Shown here in pieces: positions 1 through 7,658 of a stretch of 64,000 bases of DNA (positions are counted from its first letter, which is position 1; every line of letters begins with the position of its first letter). Below the pieces are notes generated by a model. It did not search any database, was not told where the DNA came from, and was given only the letters and a program-made list of their open reading frames with translations. The stretch is from RGIG7450 sp045577655 (lineage in GTDB: Bacteria > Bacillota > Clostridia > RUG12999), in the NCBI GenBank assembly GCA_045577655.1, contig JAZNIU010000027.1, positions 8,752-72,751 of the forward strand, written 5' to 3'. A program made the position numbers and the translations under genes.

Positions 1-1
1 T

Positions 2-304
2 GCTATGTGGATGTCACCCGAACTTGCTGTTTATGGGTTTTCAGTTGGATTTTTTTATTCGGTTTTACCGAAAAACAGAAAAACCTCCGTTTATATTTCA
101 CTTCTGGGAGCTATGCTGTGCGGCAGGATAATCTGGGGGATTTTAAAGGCGGTTATTCTCGGCGTTTCGGAAAAACAGTTTACAATAGCTATGTTTGTTG
201 CAGAGGGGTTTGTTGATGCAATCCCCGGCATTATACTGCAACTTTTGTTAATACCGCTCATTGTTTCGCTTGTGAAAAAGGAGAATGCAAATGGACAAAA
301 TTAA
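2..304 (+). CDS. ECF transporter S component (3' part only)
   Basis: The window cuts off the 5' end; only the last ~100 residues are present. The visible part is hydrophobic, with about three membrane segments. The pattern PELAVYGF, then YISLLGAML-GRIIWG, then VDAIPGIILQLLLIPLIV matches the C-terminal half of the clostridial substrate-binding S components of energy-coupling-factor vitamin or metal transporters, which pair with a shared EcfT/EcfA module. The module is not in this window and the substrate cannot be read from this fragment. The gene overlaps the following larA homologue by 14 bp if that gene starts at 291, so the two are probably translationally coupled. The family call is from memory of related proteins, not from a search. 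Confidence 0.72.
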   Translation, partial: AMWMSPELAVYGFSVGFFYSVLPKNRKTSVYISLLGAMLCGRIIWGILKAVILGVSEKQFTIAMFVAEGFVDAIPGIILQLLLIPLIVSLVKKENANGQN

Positions 305-1574
305 GATATCTTTTCCTTATGGGAAAGGAAAAATGGAATATGAGTTTAATAAAAAAGAACTTGAAGGTGTTTTAACATCCGGGATAGAAGAATATATTCC
401 TGAGGCAGATGAGGAAACTCTTGTAAGAAGGGCGCTTGAAAACCCGGTTGGTTCCAACCGTTTGTGCGAGCTTGCTAAAGGGAAAAACAAGATTGTTATT
501 ATTGCAAGTGACCATACGCGACCCGTTCCCAGCAAGGTTATTATGCCTGCTATGCTTGAAGAAATAAGAAAAGGCAACCCTGATGCCGACATAACAATTC
601 TTATTGCAACAGGTTGTCACAGAGGAACTACTAAAGAAGAACTTATTTACAAGTTTGGGGAAGAAATTGTTAAGAATGAAAATATCTACATTCACGACTG
701 CGACGAAAGAGAAAAACTTGAAAATTTAGGAAAACTTCCGTCAGGTGGCGAATGCGAAATAAATTCTATAGCAACACAAGCTGATTTGCTTGTTGCGGAA
801 GGGTTTATTGAACCACATCTTTTTGCAGGATATTCGGGTGGCAGGAAAAGTGTTCTGCCGGGTATTGTAAGCCGTGAGACAGTGCTTGCGAACCATTGTG
901 CAGAGTTTATTGACAGTGAAAATGCAAGAACGGGAGTTCTTGAAAACAATCCCGTTCACAAGGATATGCTCTGGGCAGCAAAGGCTGCCAAGCTTACATT
1001 TATTGTAAATGTTGTTTTAAACGGAGAAAAAAAGGTTATTTACGCTGTTGCGGGAGACCTTGAAAAAGCTCATAAAAAGGGAACCGACTTTTTATCAACT
1101 CTGTGCGGAGTAAAAGGGACCGGGGCAGATGTTGTAATTACATCAAACGGTGGTTATCCGCTTGACCAGAATGTCTACCAGGCGGTAAAAGGGATGACGG
1201 CAGCAGAAGCGGCAGTTAAAGGGGGAGGCGTAATAATTATGCTTTCCGAAACTTCTGACGGGTCAGGAAGCGACCATTTTTATAATCTTCTCTCGGAGAA
1301 AGAAGATGTCGGTGAAATGATGAAAACTCTTCTTTCCCAGAAAAGAACCGAAACGGTTCCGGACCAGTGGCAGGCGCAGATTCTTTTGAGAATTCTGATG
1401 AAATCAACTGTTATATATATTTCCGAAATGGAAGATGAATTGGTTGAAAAAATGCATATGATACCTGCCAAATCTATTGAAGAGGCACTTATAAAGGCAA
1501 AAAGAATATTGAATAAAGATAGTATTAAAATTACAGCGATTCCGGACGGAATTTCGGTTGTTGTTAAAAAATGA
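291..1574 (+). CDS. larA: LarA-type nickel-dependent 2-hydroxyacid racemase homologue
   Basis: A 427-residue member of the lactate racemase family, which uses the nickel-pincer (NPN) cofactor to racemise or epimerise 2-hydroxy acids by hydride transfer. Every cofactor and catalytic residue known in Lactobacillus plantarum LarA is present at a constant offset of +2: D74 and R77 (SDHTRP), H110 (TGCH), H176 and K186 (EPHLFAGYSGGRK), H202, Y296, Q297 and K300 (YQAVK). K186 would carry the NPN thioester. I chose ATG 291 because AAGGAG at 278-283 lies 7 bases upstream; the in-frame ATG at 285 is only one base from it. The larB/larC/larE cofactor genes are not in the window. The substrate need not be lactate: glycerate kinase and a TRAP carboxylate transporter follow, so glycerate is a good candidate (inference). 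Confidence 0.9.
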   Translation: MDKIKISFPYGKGKMEYEFNKKELEGVLTSGIEEYIPEADEETLVRRALENPVGSNRLCELAKGKNKIVIIASDHTRPVPSKVIMPAMLEEIRKGNPDADITILIATGCHRGTTKEELIYKFGEEIVKNENIYIHDCDEREKLENLGKLPSGGECEINSIATQADLLVAEGFIEPHLFAGYSGGRKSVLPGIVSRETVLANHCAEFIDSENARTGVLENNPVHKDMLWAAKAAKLTFIVNVVLNGEKKVIYAVAGDLEKAHKKGTDFLSTLCGVKGTGADVVITSNGGYPLDQNVYQAVKGMTAAEAAVKGGGVIIMLSETSDGSGSDHFYNLLSEKEDVGEMMKTLLSQKRTETVPDQWQAQILLRILMKSTVIYISEMEDELVEKMHMIPAKSIEEALIKAKRILNKDSIKITAIPDGISVVVKK

Positions 1575-1584
1575 GGAGAAATAA

Positions 1585-2718
1585 ATGAATATTTTAGTTG
1601 CAATAGATTCCTTTAAAGGAAGCCTTACTTCTCTTGAAGCGGGGAATGCTGCAAGTGAAGGAATAAAAAGATGTTTTCCTGATGCTGATATAAAAATTTT
1701 GCCCATAGCAGACGGCGGCGAGGGAACTGTTCAGGCTCTTGCCTATGGTCTGGGCGGAGAAATACAAAAAGTTTCTGTTAAAAATCCTCTGGGTGAAGAA
1801 ATTGTTGCAGAATATGGTATGGTTGGGAAAACTGCAATAATCGAAATGGCAGCTGCTGCAGGAATTATTCTGATTGACAAAACGCAGCTTAACCCAATGG
1901 TGACAACCACTTACGGAGTGGGACAGATAATCAGGGACGCAATTTCAAAAGGTTGCAGAGAATTTATTATCGGCATTGGCGGAAGTGCAACCAACGACGG
2001 CGGTGCAGGAATGCTTCAGGCGCTCGGCTATCAGCTCCTTGACAAAGACGGAAATGAAATTTCGCTTGGAGCAAAAGACATAGGCAAAATTGCTCAGATA
2101 AAAGATAACAAAGTAGTTCCGGAACTTTCTGAATGTGTGTTTAATATTGCGTGTGATGTTACAAATCCTTTGTGCGGAGAAAACGGTTGCAGTGCAATTT
2201 TCGGCCCGCAAAAAGGCGCAAAAAAAGAAGATATCAAGGTGATGGATGATTCACTTTATCATTTTGCAGAAGTAACAAAACAAAAGTATAAAAATACTGA
2301 TATGAATTTCCCCGGAGCGGGAGCTGCAGGTGGACTTGGATTTGCTTTTATGGCGTTTCTGAATGGCAAACTGCAGTCGGGTATCAATCTTATACTTGAA
2401 AAAATTGAGATTGAAAAATATATAAAAGAAGCTGACCTTGTTATTACGGGTGAAGGAAAAATTGACAGCCAGACAATTATGGGGAAAGCCCCGACGGGAA
2501 TTGCAAAGCTTGCAAAAAAATATGACAAAAAGGTTATAGGTTTTTGCGGATGCACAACAAGAGATGCGGGAATTTGCAATCGGCACGGAATTGATGCTTT
2601 TTTCCCGATTGTCAGGTCTGCCTGCACCATAGAAGAGGCGATGGACAGGGAAAATGCGGCAGCAAATATGGCAGATTGTGTTGAACAGGCAATGCGCCTT
2701 TTTGCTTTTTCAAAATAA
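1585..2718 (+). CDS. glxK: Glycerate 2-kinase (GlxK/GarK family)
   Basis: A 377-residue type 2 glycerate kinase, which phosphorylates D-glycerate with ATP to 2-phosphoglycerate and so feeds lower glycolysis. It opens with the family pattern ILVAIDSFKGSLTS, followed by PIADGGEGT, GIGGSATNDGGAGMLQALG, GAAGGLG and the late VITGEGKIDSQT. Full family length. It starts 10 bases after the larA-like gene with GAGGAG directly upstream, so it is in the same operon. The enzyme is specific for the D form, so a racemase beside it would make sense if L-glycerate is the imported substrate (inference). Confidence 0.95.
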   Translation: MNILVAIDSFKGSLTSLEAGNAASEGIKRCFPDADIKILPIADGGEGTVQALAYGLGGEIQKVSVKNPLGEEIVAEYGMVGKTAIIEMAAAAGIILIDKTQLNPMVTTTYGVGQIIRDAISKGCREFIIGIGGSATNDGGAGMLQALGYQLLDKDGNEISLGAKDIGKIAQIKDNKVVPELSECVFNIACDVTNPLCGENGCSAIFGPQKGAKKEDIKVMDDSLYHFAEVTKQKYKNTDMNFPGAGAAGGLGFAFMAFLNGKLQSGINLILEKIEIEKYIKEADLVITGEGKIDSQTIMGKAPTGIAKLAKKYDKKVIGFCGCTTRDAGICNRHGIDAFFPIVRSACTIEEAMDRENAAANMADCVEQAMRLFAFSK

Positions 2719-2733
2719 AATCAAAAAAAACTA

Positions 2734-2762
2734 TTGAAATATGGTAAAAAATATTATATAAT
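2734..2762 (+). promoter_or_regulatory. Sigma-A promoter for the TRAP transporter genes
   Basis: TTGAAA at 2734-2739, a 17-base spacer and a perfect TATAAT at 2757-2762, 34 bases before the start codon of the binding protein. It lies just after the kinase stop codon, so the transporter genes can be transcribed independently of larA-glxK. Confidence 0.75.
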
Positions 2763-2796
2763 AATATATTATACTAATAAAATATGGAGGATTATC

Positions 2797-3756
2797 ATGA
2801 AAAGAATAGTAGCTATGCTTATGGTGCTTGTAATGGCACTCGCTGTTGCTTCCTGCGGAAGCACAACAGGAACAAAAATGACAATGGGTACCGGCGGTAC
2901 AGCAGGTACATATTATGGTTACGGCGGCGTTCTCGGACAGTATATCAAAGACAAAGCCGGCATTGGTGTAACAGTTGTTTCAACTGATGGTTCAAAAGCT
3001 AATATCCAGGGTATTGAAGCTGGAAACTATCAGCTCGGAACAGTTCAGTCTGACGTTATGTCTTATGCTTGGGAAGGCACACGCTCTTTCACAGAAGAAG
3101 GCAAAACAACTTCTTTCCGTACAGTTGCAGGGCTTTATGCAGAAGCAGTTCAGCTTGTTACAATGGACCCGTCCATCAAATCTGTTGCAGACCTTAAAGG
3201 TAAAGCGGTTTCCATCGGTGCTCCCGGATCCGGCGTTTATTTTAACGCAGTTGACGTGCTTACAGCAGCAGGTCTTACAGAAAACGACATTAAAGCACAG
3301 TATCAGTCTTTCGCAGACAGTGCAGATGCTTTAAAGGATGGAAAAATTGACGCAGCATTTATCGTTGCAGGTCCTCCGACACCGGCAATTACAGAGCTTT
3401 GCACAACAAACAGTGCATACCTCGTTCCTATCGACGGTGCAATTGCTGAAAAACTTATGAGTGACTGTCCTTTCTATTCACTCTACACAATTCCTGCAGG
3501 TACATATAACGGCCAGGCAGAAGATGTTGTTACAGTAACAGTTAAAGCAACTCTCATCGTAAGTGAATCTGCATCTGAAGAAGATGTTTACAAATTGACA
3601 GCAGCAATTTTTGATAACATTGATGCTATTTCTGCAGAAAATGCAAAAGGTAAAGAACTTAGCCTTGAAAATGCAACTGAAGGTCTTACAATTCCTTTCC
3701 ACGCAGGTGCTGCAAAATATTTCTCAGAAAAAGGTATTACAGTAGCAGTCGATTAA
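2797..3756 (+). CDS. TAXI-family TRAP transporter solute-binding lipoprotein
   Basis: A 319-residue extracytoplasmic binding protein of the TAXI class. The N-terminus is a lipoprotein signal peptide (MKRIVAMLMVLVMALAVASC) with the lipobox ending at Cys20, so the protein should be anchored to the outer face of the membrane. The mature part begins with the TAXI hallmark MGTGGTAGTYYGYGG and carries the later VAGLYAEAVQLV and SIGAPGSGVYFNA segments. ATG 2797 has GGAGG 7 bases upstream; a longer reading frame upstream runs through the promoter and is rejected. Partner of the fused permease that follows. The ligand is not known; TAXI systems commonly take dicarboxylates, amino acids or small hydroxy acids. 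Confidence 0.93.
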   Translation: MKRIVAMLMVLVMALAVASCGSTTGTKMTMGTGGTAGTYYGYGGVLGQYIKDKAGIGVTVVSTDGSKANIQGIEAGNYQLGTVQSDVMSYAWEGTRSFTEEGKTTSFRTVAGLYAEAVQLVTMDPSIKSVADLKGKAVSIGAPGSGVYFNAVDVLTAAGLTENDIKAQYQSFADSADALKDGKIDAAFIVAGPPTPAITELCTTNSAYLVPIDGAIAEKLMSDCPFYSLYTIPAGTYNGQAEDVVTVTVKATLIVSESASEEDVYKLTAAIFDNIDAISAENAKGKELSLENATEGLTIPFHAGAAKYFSEKGITVAVD

Positions 3757-3773
3757 TTTATTCGCATATTTGT

Positions 3774-3800
3774 GGCTGCGGCGAAAAGTTCGTCGCAGCC
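3774..3800 (+). promoter_or_regulatory. Intercistronic stem-loop between TRAP binding protein and permease
   Basis: Ten base pairs (GGCTGCGGCG with CGTCGCAGCC, one G-U) and a 7-base loop. Only a short T-rich stretch follows (ATTTTAG), so this is more likely an mRNA-protecting hairpin or partial terminator than a full stop. It would fit the usual need for more binding protein than permease. Confidence 0.6.
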
Positions 3801-3833
3801 ATTTTAGTATAACAGAACCAAGGGGGAAAACGG

Positions 3834-5783
3834 ATGTTATTTGGGAAAAAAGCAGAAACTGAAAACAGACCGATGGACTTACAAGAGGTTATGCAGAAAT
3901 TTGACCGCGAGTCCAACACCAGAATCTGGGAAGGTAAGGCGAAAATTGCAGTTAACTTCATTCTGGCTTCTTTTTCACTTTTCTGCCTGTATGTAACTCT
4001 TTTTGCAAGCTGGTTGGAGGAACTCAGACTTACAACCTTTGTTGCATTTATTGTTTTTATAGGTTACCTTATGTATCCTGCTAAAAAGGGTATCCAGAAG
4101 GTAAACTATATGCCGTGGTATGATGTTCTTCTTATGCTGCTTGGCACAGGAGCATTTCTTTACTATTCGGCAAATGCTATTACAATCATTCAGCAGGGAA
4201 GTAATTTTGAATGGTACCAGGTTGTAATAGGTATTATCGGCATAATTTCACTTATAGAGGTTTGTCGCAGAAGCGTTGGGCTGCCCATTGTCATTGTGGC
4301 ACTCTGCTTTGTGGCTTATGCACTTATCTGGGGGCTTTCAAATCCATCCCTCTGGAAAAAACTTAACTATTTAACACACTATCTGTTCTATAGCAAAGAA
4401 GGCATACTCTCAACACCAATAAACGTTTGCTCAAAATTTATTGTTGTGTTTATAATATTCGGTGCATTTTTGGAAAGAACGGGCATAGCTGACTTCTTCA
4501 TCAAAATTGCAAACACAATTGTCGGCGGTTTTTCAGGCGGACCTGCAAAAGTTGCGGTTGTAGCAAGTGCTCTTGAAGGCATGGTTTCCGGTTCTTCTGT
4601 TGCAAACACAGTTGGTTCCGGCTCGGTTACAATACCACTTATGAAGAAAACCGGATACAAACCAGAGTTTGCGGCAGCGGCAGAAGCATCTGCCTCAACC
4701 GGTGGACAGATTATGCCGCCGATTATGGGTGCGGCAGCTTTCCTTATGGCAGACTATATCGGAGTTCCGTACAGTAACATTGTTGTAAGAGCGATTTTGC
4801 CGGCGGTACTATATTTTGCAGGCGTGTTCATTACAGTTCACCTGGAAGCAAAAAAAGAAGGCTTGCGCGGAATTCCTAAAGAAGACCGTCCAAAACTTGT
4901 GCCGCTTTTAAAACAGATTTATCTGCTCCTTCCGCTTGTTCTTCTTATTTACCTTGTAGGTACAAGCAAAAACTCAATTCAGTATGCTGCAGCAATTTCA
5001 ATAATTGCGGCTATAGTTGTAAGTTTGTTTAACAAAGGAAGCCGTATAACACCAAAACGTTTCTTTGAAGCACTTGCAGCAGGCGGCCAGGGTATGATTA
5101 CCGTAGCTGCAGCCTGCGGTGTTGCAGGAATAATTGCAGGAACAATCACAATGACCGGTCTTGCAAACATAATGATTAACGGAATAGTTGCTCTTGCAGG
5201 AAACCAGGTTATAATTGCTCTGGTGCTCACAATGCTTTGTTGCATAGTTCTTGGTATGGGTGTTCCGACAACTGCTAACTATTGTATTATGGCAGCTACC
5301 TGTGCTCCCATTTTAACCCGTATGGGTGTACCCACTATTGCTGCACACTTCTTTGTGTTTTACTTTGGTATAGTGGCAGACCTCACGCCACCCGTTGCCC
5401 TTGCGGCGTATGCTGGTGCGGCTATCGGTCAGGCAAACCCAATGAAAACAGCGTTCACAGCAACAAAGCTTGCAATTGGCGCGTTTATTGTTCCGTATAT
5501 GTTTGCGCTTAATCCGAAAATGTTGATGATAGATGCAACGGCGTTTGAAATTATTCAGATAAGCATAACTTCACTTATAGGGATTTTTGCAGTTTCCGCA
5601 TCACTTGAAGGCTATTTGCTGGACAAAATGTCTTGGTATCAGAGGTTGATTTCTCTTGCCGGAGGTCTTCTACTTATTGATGCCGGACTTTATACTGATA
5701 TTGGTGGAATAAGCCTTGTGGCGATAATACTCATTTTGCAGTTTTTCTCAGGCAGAAAGAGAAAACTTGCAGCAAATATATAA
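3834..5783 (+). CDS. TRAP transporter fused permease subunit (TAXI type)
   Basis: A 649-residue polytopic membrane protein that fuses the small DctQ-like (4 TM) and large DctM-like (about 12 TM) subunits, as is normal for TAXI-TRAP systems. The N-terminal ~45 residues are cytoplasmic and charged. Conserved DctM motifs are visible: EGMVSGSSVANTVGSGSVTIP, then EASASTGGQIMPPIMGAAAF, then GMGVPTTANYC and DLTPPVALAAYAGA. It uses the sodium or proton gradient to import the ligand delivered by the lipoprotein encoded upstream. AGGGGGAA lies just before ATG 3834. Good full-length match to the family. Confidence 0.95.
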   Translation: MLFGKKAETENRPMDLQEVMQKFDRESNTRIWEGKAKIAVNFILASFSLFCLYVTLFASWLEELRLTTFVAFIVFIGYLMYPAKKGIQKVNYMPWYDVLLMLLGTGAFLYYSANAITIIQQGSNFEWYQVVIGIIGIISLIEVCRRSVGLPIVIVALCFVAYALIWGLSNPSLWKKLNYLTHYLFYSKEGILSTPINVCSKFIVVFIIFGAFLERTGIADFFIKIANTIVGGFSGGPAKVAVVASALEGMVSGSSVANTVGSGSVTIPLMKKTGYKPEFAAAAEASASTGGQIMPPIMGAAAFLMADYIGVPYSNIVVRAILPAVLYFAGVFITVHLEAKKEGLRGIPKEDRPKLVPLLKQIYLLLPLVLLIYLVGTSKNSIQYAAAISIIAAIVVSLFNKGSRITPKRFFEALAAGGQGMITVAAACGVAGIIAGTITMTGLANIMINGIVALAGNQVIIALVLTMLCCIVLGMGVPTTANYCIMAATCAPILTRMGVPTIAAHFFVFYFGIVADLTPPVALAAYAGAAIGQANPMKTAFTATKLAIGAFIVPYMFALNPKMLMIDATAFEIIQISITSLIGIFAVSASLEGYLLDKMSWYQRLISLAGGLLLIDAGLYTDIGGISLVAIILILQFFSGRKRKLAANI

Positions 5784-5802
5784 ATAAATTTGAGGTGTTA
5801 TT

Positions 5803-6294
5803 ATGAAAACAATTAAAGCTGTTAAGCTTACAAACGAAGAATTTGCTCCTTTTGGACAGTTCTACACAATGACAGAACCCGATGGCTACGCTCTTTGCGG
5901 AGAAATACATAAATTTTTTCCGGACAGAGTTGTCGGCGACAGCAATCACAGAATAGGTTTTTCGCCCATTGTTGTAAAAAAACCGGAAAAAATGGTTATT
6001 ACTCAGCAGGAATATCATACAACAACCTGGGAAATGATTCTTCCGCTTGATGATGATATGATACTTCACTGTGCACCTGCATCTGCAGGAACACCTGTTC
6101 CCGATTATGTAAAGGCATTTATTGTTCCTAAAAACACTCTTGTAAAGATGAATGCGGCAATCTGGCATCTTGCACCGCTTCCGGCAAATAATGACAGCCT
6201 TACAGCTATGATTATCTTGCCTGAATGCACCTATGCAAATGACTGCACAGTTGTTGACCTTAAAGAAGAGGAACAGTTTGAAATTGTAAAATAA
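5803..6294 (+). CDS. Ureidoglycolate lyase (AllA)-like cupin
   Basis: A 163-residue soluble protein with the layout of the AllA/ureidoglycolate lyase family: an N-terminal VKLTNEEFAPFGQF segment, a central EYHTTTWEMILPL stretch that matches the E-x-H-x-x-x-x-x-x-I-P core of AllA, and a late AAIWHLAPLP segment. AllA splits ureidoglycolate into glyoxylate and urea, but clostridial relatives often sit in sugar-acid and hydroxy-acid loci without other allantoin genes, as here, so the substrate is open. It follows the TRAP permease by 19 bases with a GAGGTG ribosome site and belongs to the same transcription unit. Confidence 0.7.
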   Translation: MKTIKAVKLTNEEFAPFGQFYTMTEPDGYALCGEIHKFFPDRVVGDSNHRIGFSPIVVKKPEKMVITQQEYHTTTWEMILPLDDDMILHCAPASAGTPVPDYVKAFIVPKNTLVKMNAAIWHLAPLPANNDSLTAMIILPECTYANDCTVVDLKEEEQFEIVK

Positions 6295-6323
6295 ATTTGT
6301 GCTGATTATATGAGGTAAAAGCT

Positions 6324-7658
6324 ATGAAACTGCCGTATGGAGTAAACAGAATAATTACCATACTGGGCGAAGGCGGATATGAGGCCTTCGCTGTGGGCGG
6401 TTGTGTGCGTGATATGATAATGGGGAAAGAACCCGTAGATTATGATATTACAACAAATGCTTTGCCACAGCAGATAAAAAACTGTTTTGCCGGGTTTAAA
6501 ACAATTGACACAGGAATTAAACACGGAACTGTTACTGTTGTTTTAAATGACGAAAACTTTGAAATTACAACCTACAGGGTTGACGGAGAATACACTGACA
6601 ACAGAAGACCGGACAATGTTCGGTTTTCTTCTTTAATCAGCGAGGATTTGTCCCGCAGAGATTTTACTGTAAATGCAATGGCGTATAGTGAGGATGAGGG
6701 CCTTGTTGATTTGTTTGATGGTGAAAAGGACATTAAAAACAAGGTTATTCGTTGTGTTGGTGATCCGGACAAACGTTTTAACGAAGACGGACTTCGTATT
6801 TTAAGAGCCTTACGATTTGCTTCCACCCTAGGTTTTGAAATTGAAAAGAAAACTGCAGAAGCAATAAAAAGAAACAAAGGACTTCTTAAAAACCTTTCGG
6901 CAGAAAGAGTTTTTTCAGAATTTAAAAAGCTTGTTTGCGGAGAAAATGCTGCAAAAATTATTAGTGATTATAAAGAGGTAATAGGCGTATTTCTACCGGA
7001 AATTCTGCCCATGATTGATTTTGTTCAGCGCACGAAATATCATAACTTAAATGTTTTTGACCACACTGTTAAAGCGTTTGAAAAAACAGAAAAAGATGTT
7101 GTTTTAAGACTTGCTGCTCTTTTGCACGATGTTGGCAAACCGGCGGCTGTAACAACCGACGAGGCAGGGGTGGACCATTTTAAAGGTCATGCTGTCATCA
7201 GTGCAGAAATGGCTGAGACAGTGTTAAAACGACTAAAAGCAGACAATAAAACGATAGAATCGGTAAAACTGCTTATACTTTATCATAGTGCAAAAATTCT
7301 GCCCGAAGAAGCAGATTTAAAAAAACTAATTTCTGAAATTGGGTTTGAGCACGCAAAAAATCTGATGAAGCTTAAAATTTCCGACACCTATGCAAAAGCA
7401 TATCCTTATTGCGAAGATAATACTCCAAGAGAAAATCTTGAAATTATAAAAAGAATTGAAAAAAGCGGGGACCCTGTTTTTATAAAAGACTTAAAAATAA
7501 ACGGGACCGACATTATGCAAATGGGTGTGAAAGGTCAGGCAGTCGGAAAGATTTTAAACCTGCTTCTTGATTTGGTGATTTTAAAGGAAATTGAAAATGA
7601 AAAAGGCTTGCTTTTGGAGCAAGCTGAAAAATTTATCTGTAACGGGAGGGAAAAATGA
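6324..7658 (+). CDS. cca: CCA-adding tRNA nucleotidyltransferase with HD domain
   Basis: A 444-residue class II polymerase-beta-type nucleotidyltransferase that builds or repairs the 3' CCA end of tRNAs. Visible in order: GGCVRD at about residue 24, the metal-binding DYD in VDYDITTNALP, the EDLSRRDFTVNAMAY segment with the DLFDGEKDI motif, RALRFA, and an inserted HD hydrolase domain (LAALLHDVGKP, with a later FKGHAV) in the middle third. The HD domain is common in clostridial versions and may remove 2',3'-cyclic or terminal phosphates. The last codon overlaps the ABC exporter start (ATGA), so the two are coupled. Confidence 0.93.
   Translation: MKLPYGVNRIITILGEGGYEAFAVGGCVRDMIMGKEPVDYDITTNALPQQIKNCFAGFKTIDTGIKHGTVTVVLNDENFEITTYRVDGEYTDNRRPDNVRFSSLISEDLSRRDFTVNAMAYSEDEGLVDLFDGEKDIKNKVIRCVGDPDKRFNEDGLRILRALRFASTLGFEIEKKTAEAIKRNKGLLKNLSAERVFSEFKKLVCGENAAKIISDYKEVIGVFLPEILPMIDFVQRTKYHNLNVFDHTVKAFEKTEKDVVLRLAALLHDVGKPAAVTTDEAGVDHFKGHAVISAEMAETVLKRLKADNKTIESVKLLILYHSAKILPEEADLKKLISEIGFEHAKNLMKLKISDTYAKAYPYCEDNTPRENLEIIKRIEKSGDPVFIKDLKINGTDIMQMGVKGQAVGKILNLLLDLVILKEIENEKGLLLEQAEKFICNGREK

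Noticed and set aside
2734..2796. Longer reading of the TAXI binding protein starting at 2734
   Set aside because: It would translate through the promoter -10 and the ribosome site and bury the lipoprotein signal; ATG 2797 is clearly better.
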